Below, piece after piece: positions 54,600 through 64,000 of a stretch of 64,000 nt of DNA. The DNA is from Turritopsis dohrnii. Lineage: Eukaryota; Cnidaria; Hydrozoa; Anthoathecata; Oceaniidae. The stretch's first letter is position 1, and the number at the start of each line of letters is the position of its first letter. The translations under genes were made by a program, and so were the position numbers. Location of the stretch: positions 816,001 through 880,000 of the forward strand of contig BQMF02000025.1 of NCBI GenBank assembly GCA_027922465.2, written 5' to 3'. The notes under the pieces were generated by a model. The model worked only from the letters and a program-made list of their open reading frames with translations. It was not told the DNA's origin and ran no database searches.

Positions 54600-56325
54600 C
54601 GAAATGAGCACATCCTGCATCAAAGTAACGAAGGAAATTGTATCAATACTATTTCAGAGATCAGAAAATTACATCCCTCAAAATTATTACTCGGACACCT
54701 CAATATAAACTCACTAGGAAACAAGGTACTGTCGTTACAGGCCATTGTTGAAAATCGTTTCGACATTATGCTAATTTCTGAGACGAAACTTGATCCATCT
54801 TACACCGACGCATCCGTCATGATGAATAGTTTCAAACGTCCTTATCGTAGAGACAGAAACAAAAATGGTGGAGGATTAGCGTTATACGTAAATGAACAAA
54901 TAGTCAGTGAAAGTATAAAACTCCCACCTTTGGGTACTGACATCGAAGTGTTAGCTGTTGAAGTTAGTCTTGGAGGACAAAAATGGCTTATTCTTGGTAT
55001 TTATAAACCGCTTGATCAAATTACCAACTTGTTCCAAAATCCAACGAATCCGTCCTGTATAGACCACATCTGGGTTTCAGATAAGAAAAAGTTTATCAAC
55101 GGTGTAACCATAGAGACAGGATTGTCAGATTGGCATAAATTAACAATGTCCGTTTTAAAGGCCGAGGTACCCAAAAAGAAACCACGCGTAATAAAATACA
55201 GAAGTATGAAAAACTTTGATAAATCTGCATTTCAAAATGATCTGGCGAGATCACTTGAATTTGAGGAAATGAATTTTGCAAACCTTGACGAAGCTTTCAA
55301 AAACACAATTGACAAACATATGCCACTAAAACAAAAGATTTTGAGAAATAATCATATACCATTCTTGACAAAAAGATTGAGAAAAGAGATAATGAATCGA
55401 AGTATAAAGAGAAATATTTTCAATTCGAATCCAACTTCTGAAAATTGGAACATCTCTCGAATCCAGAGAAATAAGTGTACAAGAATAGCTCAAGATACAA
55501 AGAAAAATTTCTATAGAAAACTTGATGTGTCAAAAATTCAAGATAACAAGGCATTTTGGAAAATTGTTAAACCAAACTTTTCTGAAAAAGTAATCAAGGA
55601 AAAAATAACATCGCTGGTCGAGGATGATACTATTTTGCGAGATAAATCCGATATTGCAAACGTTATGAATGAATATTTCGTAAATATCACGAAATCACTA
55701 GATGTAAACAACATTCCCGAAATTGACCAACCAACAGAAGATGATTGTATTATTTCCGAAATCGATTCTATCATCTCAAGTTTCAATGAGCATTCAAGCA
55801 TGAAACGTATCAAAGAAAAGTTCACTCCCGGTGCCAGTTTTGAGAAAATGAAATTTTGTCATGTCTCTGTCGATAATATGAGAGTTCACATCAGTTCTTT
55901 AAAGAGTGGCAAAGCTTGTCCTGCAGGAGATATACCCGCACATCTTATTAAGAGTCATCTTAATGTCTTTGTTGATCAGCTTTGTCACTGCTTCAATAAG
56001 TCGGTAGACACGTGCATTTTTCCTGAGTCTTTGAAATGTGCGGATGTGTCTCCACTGTACAAAGCAAAATCTAGGGTTTCAAAAGAGAACTATCGGCCAA
56101 TCAGTAAATTGCCAAATTTCTCTAAAGTGTTTGAAAGAATATTATTTGAACAAATAATGAGTTTATGGAAGGGAAAATGTCTTCAATTCTATCATTTCAG
56201 GAAAGGGTACAGTAGTCAACATGCCCTTTTAAGATTAATGAGCTTTCTTCAAAAAAAGTTGGACTCTAAAAAGTGTGTTGCTGCATTACTCATGGATTTG
56301 AGTAAGGCTTTAACAGGCAATAACA
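54600..56325 (+). pseudogene. CR1-like ORF2 (APE + RT), internally deleted and 3'-truncated
   Basis: Opens in frame right after the ORF1 TGA with LLLGHLNINSLGNKV...MLISETKLD, the apurinic-endonuclease start. An in-frame deletion of roughly 100 residues joins LGIYKP to ITNLFQNPT, so the GDFN-type catalytic block is gone. RT follows with SGKACPAGDIP, ENYRPISKLPNFSKV and LLMDLSKA, then homology stops abruptly at about 56325, before the ADD box. The remaining codons to 56387 come from the flanking element. The loss of the 3' end is unusual for a target-primed insertion and implies a secondary deletion or rearrangement. Confidence 0.8.
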
Positions 56326-56644
56326 AAACTAGAAAGCAGTTAAAAGAATTAGTACAGATGGAACTGCAAGACATCTGCAGATATTGACTATTAACGAAAG
56401 TGCGAATATTTGCAGGCACCATCTTAGGACTTCTTTATGACTGCTATTTACATAGCTCGATATACGGATAAGACATCTTATTAACTTGTGTTAACATACA
56501 TACACACCGTACATTTATAATACGATTGAGTTACGCTTAATTGTAAATATAGAAATCCCTGAATAAGAACGACGGGAGACATATCTACCTGGTCAGTAAG
56601 TCAGCTGTCTTTAAATAGACAACTGTTACGAGCCTTGTTGTAGA
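56326..56644 (+). other. 3' end of R2/R8-like element 1
   Basis: Sequence between the CR1-like truncation and the resumed 18S. It has no poly(A) and ends at GTTGTAGA next to 18S sequence. This is consistent with the structured, tail-less 3' UTR of R2-group elements. Confidence 0.6.
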
Positions 56645-56649
56645 CTGAA

Positions 56650-56689
<40 letters not shown>

Positions 56690-56888
56690 GCGGCTTAATT
56701 TGACTCAGCACGGGAAAACTCACCAGGTCCAGACATAGTAAGGATTGACAGGTTGAGAGCCCTTTCTTGATTCTATGGGTGGTAGTGCATGGCCGTTCTT
56801 AGTTGGTGGAGTTATTTGTCTGGTTAATTCCGTTAACGAACAAGACCTTAACCGGCTAAATAGTGATACGATTCCAGAATCGTGACTG
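56645..56888 (+). rRNA. 18S rRNA pseudogene, middle segment
   Basis: Continues directly from the 5' segment: TAAAGGAATTGACGGAAGGG, then GGAGCCTGCGGCTTAATTTG, GGCCGTTCTTAGTTGGTGGA and CGTTAACGAACAAGACCTTA. It stops after GAATCGTGACTG, where intact 18S continues with ACTTCTTAGAGGG. Element 2 begins at this point. Confidence 0.92.
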
Positions 56889-57079
56889 GGTATCTTGCGT
56901 GCAGATGTGCGGCAACGCAACTGAACTGGGAGACGTCGGCAGGAGGCCTGGCAAGAGTTCTCTTTTCTTGTTAACCGCCTGAAACCATGGAATCTGTTTG
57001 CCAGGAGATAATGGTCCGATGGCCGGTAAAGCACCACACTTCTTTGCATTGGGAACCCATCTGGGCCAACAACCCTTAT

Positions 57080-58404
57080 GGGATTCTTGTCTAGGTCGGA
57101 CAAAATTCAACACGTTGCCGAAAATACAGAAATTAATATACGGACTCCTCACTTCGATGCTGACCTTGGAACGGAAATGGATTTCCCCCTTGGACACGGT
57201 GATTGTGCCTACAATTACGCTAAGCCGCCGATAGTTAATATATGCTGTAACGAAAGCTACGTTGATCATCCGTCATGGCGTAAACACGTCATCAAGTACA
57301 AAGTGGAAATTGTCTATATATGTACGAAATGTAACGATAAAGTTCTTCCGTCGATTAACGCCATTTCCGTGCATTATGCACGCTGCAATCCGAACTGTAC
57401 GACGTCGATAAACGCACCTACGTCTGCCTTCAACTCTGAATTCTGCGAATTTAAGTGTCCAACCAAGATTGGTCTTGGCCTCCACAAGCGACACCCACAC
57501 CCAGCTGCTCTGGAAGAAAATCTTTGTACAGCGCGTAAACATCAAGCATGGTCGCTCAAAGAACTACAAGTCTTAGCATTACAATAAGCAAACCTTCCAT
57601 CCGACACTCGATTCGTTAAGCATTAGCTCGTCTTCTTCCGGACAGAACCATCGAATCGATCAAAGGCGCTTGTAACAAAAACCCGAGGTATAAAACCATC
57701 CTCGGGCAAACGTTGGGCGTTCTAACGACGACGTCGGCGACGAAATCGCACTATCTACACCTACACGACGAACTAACACTCTTCGAACTGCTACTCCGAG
57801 AACGCCTACAGAGCTACTGCAACAGCGAGAACTACGTCGAACAGCTACTCCGAGACGACTACCTTCGATACCAACTACACCAACACACATGGCTTCTCCT
57901 AGACGACTACCTGTGTTACCAACTACAGCTACACCTTCGTTTTCTGACGACACGACCTTCCGCGCATCACTGCTAGAGACGAGCGTGAATACTCCTCTTG
58001 AGGGTATCTTGACTGACAACGTAAACCTTGCTGCAATGTGCCCCAGTCTCGCTACAATAAAACCGAGACGAAAACGTGTACGAAATACGACCAACTACAA
58101 AAGAAACAAGAACAAGATCAAGCTTCGACGTTATGCCAGGTACCAACGATCGTTTAAAGTCAATAAAAAAGAACTTACCAATAATATCATCAACGTCGCC
58201 AAACGACAAGACTCCCTCGGAGAAGTCGATTCGGGATACATACCAATCGTTATACGAAACCGAAAGTCCAGACGATGATGCACCTATACGAACGCGTAGT
58301 ACATCCGGTAAATGTTATTATCCAATAACTAGGGACGAGTTACAAGATGTATTACGATCTACTAAGAAATCGAGTCCTGGAGCTGATGGTGTGACGTTTG
58401 AAGA
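57080..58404 (+). pseudogene. Element 2 ORF, zinc-finger/Myb and RT start (few frame breaks)
   Basis: 57078-57587 encodes finger-like units: VNICCNESYVDHPSWRKHVIKY, ICTKCNDK...H..RC and FCEFKCPTKIGLGLHKRHPH. A Myb start follows (HQAWSLKELQVLA) before a TAA at 57585. A linker follows in other frames (57889-58278). The frame 58076-58404 holds KSIRDTYQSLYE, PITRDELQDVLRSTKKSSPGADGVTFE, the beginning of the RT. The L2-group element is inserted after GVTFE; the frame resumes with DIRRTDDK at 61879. Confidence 0.8.
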
Positions 58405-61400
58405 ATATGGCACCGCGGCGAGCGGACGTGTTCGATATAGCTGCAGTATGTTTAGTAATGTATCTAAGTTTTTCAGTTTTCAAACCGTGTTTACTTCAAA
58501 CAGATGGTGTTAGTGTTACAATGGGAGTTAACCAGACTCATGCAGAAACAGAGGAAACATATTTTATGACTTCATTGGTAGTACATCGGAAAAGATTTTG
58601 TTACACCAAACCCACCCGCAAAGGTTTAATATTTTTACTCTTGATTATGTGTGGTGATATTGAATCCTGTCCTGGACCGCAAAAGTTAATAGAATTGACA
58701 CAAAGAAAAGGAATTAGTATATTGCATCAAAACATCAGAGGGTTATTCCATAAAATTGGAAATTTATTAACTATATTCGAAAGTGGTCAAAAGATTGATA
58801 TTTTCACTTTGTCAGAAACCCACATAGTTAAAGGTAGCGAACAAGATAATGACGAATTATATCAAATTCCGGGGTATCATTTTATTCAGAGGTGTAGAGC
58901 CAATGGTAAAGGAGGAGGCGTAGCAGTTTATATTTCTGAAAAACTGAAGTACAAGAGACGAGTAGATCTTGAACCTAATGAAATTGAATGTATTTGGATA
59001 GAAATTTTTTCAATCAGGGGCAAAAAGTTTTCTGGTTTGTTGCATATACAGACCCCCTGATTCATCGCTATATAATCTCAAATCATTTAATAAAGTCTTC
59101 GAAACTATGCTCAGAAAGGTTAATGAGTTAAATCAAGAGACACTCGTCCTAGGGGACATGAATATCGATTACCTGAAGAAAGCAGATCACAGAGATTTGA
59201 AAAACATAATTGGCATTGCAGGCTTCGAACAAATTATACAAGCTCCCACCAGGATTACGTCTGAAACGAGTACCCTAATTGACATTATATTGACTAACAG
59301 AAAGTCAACTATATCAGTTAATCTTTGTTATCTTTGAGCGACCATGATTGTGTCGGGTGCGTACGAAAACTTAATTACGTGAAGTATGAAGCAAAAACTA
59401 TCAACATCAGAAACTATTCGAAGTACGATCCTAATTCATTTAGTAAGGAAATCGGTTTAATAAACTGGGAAAAATTCTATGGAATGAAAAACGTCAATGC
59501 AGCATGGATTTACATGAAGGAAACTTTGGTTAGCGTTATAAACAAGCATGCACCGATGATTAAAAAGCGTGTGAAAGGGAGATTTTGTCCTTGGCTTTCA
59601 ATAGACGTGAAATCATTGATGAATAAACGGGATAAATTACTTCGCAAAGCAAGGAAAACTTACAAGGAAATAGATTGGTCAGCTTACAAGAACTTGAAAA
59701 ATCGATGTAACAACAAGGTAAAACAGGCTAGATTTCAGTATCATCAGAATCTTCAAAATCAGAATTACAAAAGTCCGAAAAATTTCTGGAAAGCTATTAA
59801 AAAGGTTTTTCCTTGCAACAGTAAATGTAAAATTGGTGCAAGTAACGTAGATGATGTGGCCGATAAAAAGACAGTCGCAAATAACTTTTGCAAGTATTTC
59901 TCCAAGATTGCATTCACATTGAAGCAAAAGACGCAACCATTGCGAGATTTTGTATGGCGAAAACCTTCCACACTGAAAACAAGAACAGATAAGCAGTTTA
60001 AATTTGAATACGTCAGCAAAATTTATGTTGAAAAAGAACTAAAATCTTTGAAGCGTGGGAAGGCTGCAGGGCACGATGACATTCCCCAGGGATGTTAAAA
60101 GATGCTGCCAGTGTAATAGCTAAGCCGTTATGTCATCTCATAAATTTATCTTTACAAACTGGTATTGTACCTGCCGAATGGAAAATAGCAAAAGTGACCC
60201 CTATACACAAAAGTGGTCCTACTTCGAATTTGGATAATTATCGACCAATTTCAATTTTACCAATAATATCAAAAATTTTAGAGCGATCCGTCCATAAGCA
60301 ACTGACAGAATACTTAGAAAGAAATAAGCTACTCTCTAAAAATCAACATGGCTATCGAAGAAAGAGATCTACTGAGCAAGCTACAACATTTTTCACTGAC
60401 ACTATCCGAAAGGAAGCTGACCGCGGTAACTTGGTCGGTGCATTATTCGTAGATCTCTCCAAAGCTTTTGATACACTGTCTCACAGCATTTTGTTGAACA
60501 AGCTTGAATGTTATGGTATATTCGGCATCGAACACCAATGGTTATCAGATTATCTATTCCAGCGTAAACAGATGTGTATGTATGAGGGTGTATCATCCGA
60601 AGAGCATTATATTACGTGTGGTGTACCTCAAGGGTCCATATTAGGACCCTTATGGTTTTTAGTTTACTTCAACGATCTGGAGGACTACCTCATCTACTCA
60701 AAGGTGATCAAATTTGCAGATGATACAGTACTTTATACTTCAAGTAAGCAATTCAAAATCATTGAAAACGAATTAAACACTGATCTAGATGTTTTATCAA
60801 ACTATCTAATGGAAAATGAATTAATCATTAACTTAAAAAAGGACAAAACTGAATCCATGGTTTTTGGCACAGCAAAACGATTAAGCCAATATCCTGACAA
60901 ATTGAATCTTTTTTACCAAGGTTCCAAAATTAACTCAACAACGACTTACAAATATCTTGGCACGATTGTTGATAAAAACTTGAACATGGGAGATAACTTT
61001 GACTCAATATACAGAAAAACGTCAAGAGCATTGAGAGCATTGAAACCATGTTTAACAAAAAACGCTGTTCACAAAATTTACCGTGGAGTAATTCTACCAA
61101 CGCTATTGTTCAACTGTGCTGCTGATTTGAAGTTCACAAAAACACGACTCAATCTACTCAGTTCGATTGATCGTAGAGTAGCCGCAATTTTGGGTGAATC
61201 GCAGACATGCATTATTGATGAAATACATAAACATACAGTCCTTCTTGTGAAGAAGTGCTTAGATTGTGTCGTATGTGAAGATTTAGAAAATTATTTTGAA
61301 TTTGATATTCATAGTAGAAATACTCACCAGAATTCTTCCATGTTATTTATTCCTAAAGTGAAACTCGAGCTCGCCAAATTTGGCTTTTTCTCTATGGGTG

Positions 61401-61875
61401 TAAAAATTTTCAACTCTTTGCCCATAGAGATACGGCGAACGGAGTCCTTCTCAGATTTTAGGAGTAAAGTCATCTCTCATTTTAATTGCAAATAATTTTC
61501 ATGTTTTTGATAGGTTTTTCTAATATTTACATTTTTCTTTTTACTACTTATAGTTATACCATTATCATTATTTCTCAAGGCCCAATTGATCTGTGTTGAG
61601 CACCTTTGAGTGGTTTCTGACTTATCTTTCACTTTTCTTTTGTGGTGTCTGACTTATCTTTCACTTTTCTTTTGTTTGTTTGTTTCAATCGTTTATAGCG
61701 GTATTTTGTCGCTAGTGATGTTTTAAAATTTTAGTGTCTCAATGATATATATATATATATATATATAATTTTTAGGTTTTTATTATCAGGACACGCAATA
61801 ATAGCAGTAATTTATTACTAAAGTGTATATATCCTGATTGTAAATATTCATAATAAATAAATAAATAAATAAATA
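58405..61875 (+). mobile_element. L2/CR1-group non-LTR element, near full length ORF2
   Basis: 3,471 bp flanked by GAAGA (58400-58404 and 61876-61880). It ends in an ATAAATAA-type tail (about 61850-61875). Removal restores the element-2 frame (GVTFE-DIRRT). It has a complete APE-RT ORF2 with frameshifts and no separate ORF1 visible. Confidence 0.87.
58410..61495 (+). pseudogene. L2/CR1-group ORF2: 2A-like motif, APE endonuclease, RT
   Basis: The N-terminal part has hydrophobic IFLLLIMCGDIESCPGPQ (about 58630-58683), a 2A-like motif in which the usual Asn before PGP is Cys. The APE domain follows: SILHQNIRGL, LSETH, VLGDMNIDYL, LSDHDC. Then come RT blocks: NYRPISILPIISKILER, FVDLSKAFDTLSH, VPQGSILGPL and KFADDTVLYT, with a C-terminal LPIEIRRTESFSDFR. 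The RT frame 60092-61495 is intact. Frameshifts occur near 59045 (before IYRPPDSSLYN), 59325 and 60090, so the copy is inactive but only mildly decayed. Confidence 0.87.
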
Positions 61876-63926
61876 GAAGACATCCGGCGAACCGATGACA
61901 AGATTATCTTAACGTTAAAGAGCTATCAATTATGGAAGAAAGCGCAAACCACACAGCTAAAGGTGAACGAGACCACCCTAATTCCAAAAAAGAACGACAA
62001 TCTGACCAATGCCGCCAATTGGTGGCCGATTACATTATCTTCAATGTTGGTCAGGGTGATGCATCGCATCATCTCGAAACGATTCGTAAACGCGACAAAC
62101 ATCAACGTGCGAAAACGTCATGAGCCTCGATACGATCATAAAACACTACCGACGAAACAAGAAGACCCTGTCCCTTATGGGCATCGATCTGTCAAAAGCT
62201 TTCGACACGGTGTCGATTAACTCAATCACAAGAGCACTGCAAAGACATGACATCGACAATGGCATTATCGAATACATCATCGACGCCTATACGGGGGCCA
62301 CTACTAACATCACATGTGGCCCTGTACGAATTGAGAACGTTTTCATTCGAGGAGGTGTTAAGCAGGATGATCCTCTTTCACCAATAATATTTAACCTAGT
62401 ACTCAACGAACTCCTGACCGAGTTACCAGCTGCGGTTGGAGTAACCATCAACGAAACAACAATTAACAGCCTCGCCTTCGCCGACGACATCATTCTCCTG
62501 AGCGAAACTAAAGCAGGTATGCAAGCTTTATTGAAACATACATGCGACTTCTTCCATCACAGAAGCATGACTATCAACGTCAGGAAATGCTTTTCCTTGA
62601 GAACGACATTCTCTGTCAAAGACCTGTAACGATAACTTCTCCAACATACAAGATCGGCGAAGAACTTATACCTGCTATGAACTACGAAAACACGTTCCGA
62701 TACCCCGATACCCCGTGGGCTTTAATCCACTTGGTAAAATGTCTGCCAATCGGAGCAGATTCGTCGACATGCTCGCTAGACTACAACGCGCTCCATTAAA
62801 GCCACAACAAAAGATTCATCTACTATGACACAACGTCCTACCAAAAATTAACCACCAACTAATCTTGGGCAGGATGACGAAAGGATTGCTCATCAACTTT
62901 GACAAGATCACACGTAAGACAGTACGAAAAATTCTTCGACTCCCGGACGATACCCCTGTTGGTTTCTACCACTCCAACATTAACGATGGCGGCCTCGGCC
63001 TCCAGTCCTTCTTGAAAACTATTCCCGGCATCACGATGAAGAGACTCGAATAGCTGGTAAGTAGCAACGACCCATTCACTCGTGAAGTAGGTCGATCGAT
63101 ACAAATAGAACGACTGAAGAAAGCGTGTATCAAAATATGTGGCGATACGAACACGAATACGACGACAACGACGACAACGAAAAGACCCAGCGACGTGAAT
63201 AGAAACGATCTCCTGAGAACGATCGAGGAAAAGGCTCTCACCGAAATGAGAGATAACCACGAAGGACAGTTATGGATCACTGGAGTGAATAACTTTGTCA
63301 CTGGAAGAAGTTTCCTTGAGTGCGGAAAACTCAGGATCGGAAAATTAGCCACGTTGGAAAACTGTAATCGAGGACGCGAGGCCGAGAAACGATGCCGAAA
63401 TTGCGGCTTGGCTAACGAGACTTTAACCCACGTTATCCAAAACTGTAGACTAACGCACTTTGTAAGAATTAAAAGACACGACGCTATCGCCGATTATCTT
63501 AGAAAACTCTGCATTAAGAACGGGCACATGGTGCTATGGGAACCAGTATTTAGAACTTCTTTAGGTAATCGAAAACCCGATTTGGTGGTGATAACCGACG
63601 AAACGATCTTGATCATAGACGTATCTATTGTTTCCGAAAACATGAACTTTAGAAACATGAACGAAGAATACAGCCTGAAGAACATCTGGAATTATAAGAA
63701 AAACTATTATCAGCTGCCGGAGATTCACGAACGACTCCGGCAGCTATATTCGAAGACAACTATCATGAACGGTGCGATAATCATATCGATGCGTGGTATA
63801 TGGTGCAGCTTAAACAACGATATTCTAAAGAAATGTGGAATCAACGTTAGCCAAACAAATACTTTCGTAATAAAGAGCATGGAAAGAACGGTTAAAATCT
63901 GGAAAACTTTTATGAAATGTACTTAG
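61876..63926 (+). pseudogene. Element 2 ORF continued: RT, CCHC motif and restriction-like endonuclease
   Basis: RT in three frames: TTLIPKKNDN...WWPITLSSMLVR (61963-62110), then 62120-62629 with MGIDLSKAFDTVS, GGVKQDDPLSPIIFNLVLNELL (the usual QGD is QDD) and FADDIILLSE. The thumb follows (VRKILRLPDDTPVGFYHSN...GGLGL, about 62915-63005). The C-terminal frame 63195-63926 is open for 243 codons: CRNCGLANETLTHVIQNC is the C-x2-C...H...C motif, and NRKPDLVVITDETILIIDVS is the PD-(D/E)xK endonuclease core. Stops or shifts near 62630, 62825 and 63052 break it. The C-terminal third is the best preserved part. Confidence 0.83.
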
Positions 63927-64000
63927 CACTTGTAACAATATTTTGAAGACCACCTCATTAAAAAGATAAAGAGTATAGAAATATATGAATCATATGCCTT
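63927..64000 (+). other. 3' UTR of element 2 (incomplete)
   Basis: AT-rich sequence after the endonuclease stop; the junction with the remaining 18S must lie beyond the window. Confidence 0.6.

Larger units (their letters stand above)
53305..56325 (+). mobile_element. CR1-like non-LTR element, 5' part
   Basis: The 5' UTR, ORF1 and most of ORF2 of a CR1-group element, in the same orientation as the rRNA. It lacks the 3' third. A 3' fragment of the same general type lies upstream at 51749-52815. Whether both are one family cannot be decided because they do not overlap. Confidence 0.75.
42615..56644 (+). mobile_element. R2/R8-like 18S-inserted non-LTR element 1 (heavily interrupted)
   Basis: Everything between the two 18S pieces at the GCTGAAA / (C)TTAAAGG position. 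Element-derived parts are 42615-44467, 51408 to about 51748, about 52816-53300 and about 56326-56644. The rest is later insertions. Short CTGAA repeats at both edges (42610-42614 and 56645-56649) may be a target-site duplication. Orientation is the same as the rRNA, as expected for elements that use the rRNA promoter. The 3' end has no poly(A), also typical of the R2 group. Known: R8 elements in Hydra insert in 18S; assignment to R8 by name needs a tree. Confidence 0.8.
56889..64000 (+). mobile_element. R2/R8-like 18S-inserted non-LTR element 2 (runs off window)
   Basis: A second, different R2-superclade element in the same 18S copy at the GACTG / ACTTCTTAG site, about 244 nt downstream of the first. 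Parts: 5' UTR about 56889-57080, ORF 57080-58404, an L2-group insertion 58405-61875, ORF continued 61876-63926, 3' UTR to the window end. The 3' junction is not in the window. Confidence 0.82.

Noticed and set aside
56720..57269. Minus-strand frames of 127 and 137 codons
   Set aside because: Antisense of 18S rRNA and of the element 2 5' region; no protein similarity expected or seen.
57660..58094. Val/Arg/Ser-rich minus-strand frame of 144 codons
   Set aside because: Antisense of the element 2 linker, composition explained by the ACG/CTA-rich sense strand.

Overview
This window is AT-rich animal DNA with few host genes and many mobile elements. The best clue to the organism is a decayed 18S rRNA gene, which matches cnidarian and especially medusozoan/hydrozoan 18S as I remember it. 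It carries 18S-inserted non-LTR elements of the R2 superclade; such elements (R8) are known from Hydra. A protein with a beta-helix, a Cys-rich domain and a multi-TM domain fits an early-branching animal. I would call this a cnidarian, probably medusozoan. The species cannot be fixed from the sequence alone.

Layout. 1-11.3 kb: mostly non-coding, with a TTAA-type MITE split by a mariner-like MITE and a second TA-flanked element. 11.4-12.4 kb: an intact intronless gene for a kinase-less ROR-like membrane protein (Frizzled-like region, kringle, one TM). 14.4-19.0 kb: a near-complete DIRS-type tyrosine-recombinase retrotransposon on the minus strand, next to a short non-autonomous relative. 19.8-22.6 kb: a hAT-like and a pogo/Tigger-like MITE. 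23.4-28.6 kb (minus): a large beta-helix/multi-TM gene broken by a 1.3-kb TTAA-flanked element that carries a P2X7-C-terminus-like exon. 29.7-31.2 kb: a 128-bp tandem array bounded by inverted repeats. 34.4 kb: a perfect 33-bp-arm hairpin. 36.8 kb: a tRNA-derived SINE. 38.2-38.6 kb (minus): the first exons of a SAM-like gene. 38.8-41.7 kb (minus): a protein-primed-type DNA polymerase B pseudogene with intron traces.

41.7 kb to the end is a nest of insertions in one 18S pseudogene. Element 1 (R2/R8-like) sits at a GCTGAAA/CTTAAAGG site. It is itself interrupted by a 6.94-kb AcademH-like DNA transposon (73-bp TIRs, 9-bp TSD, DUF6589-like transposase, RecQ-like helicase) and by two CR1-like pieces. 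The 18S resumes for about 244 bp and is then interrupted by element 2, a different R2/R8-like element that runs off the window. Element 2 is split by an L2/CR1-group retrotransposon with a 2A-like motif. The Academ element in turn carries a SINE and a TTAA MITE, the latter lying in the helicase intron.

Only the ROR-like gene, perhaps the SAM-like gene, and the beta-helix gene before its disruption look like host genes. Most element proteins are broken by stops, frameshifts or deletions. The relative order of insertions can be read from the nesting.
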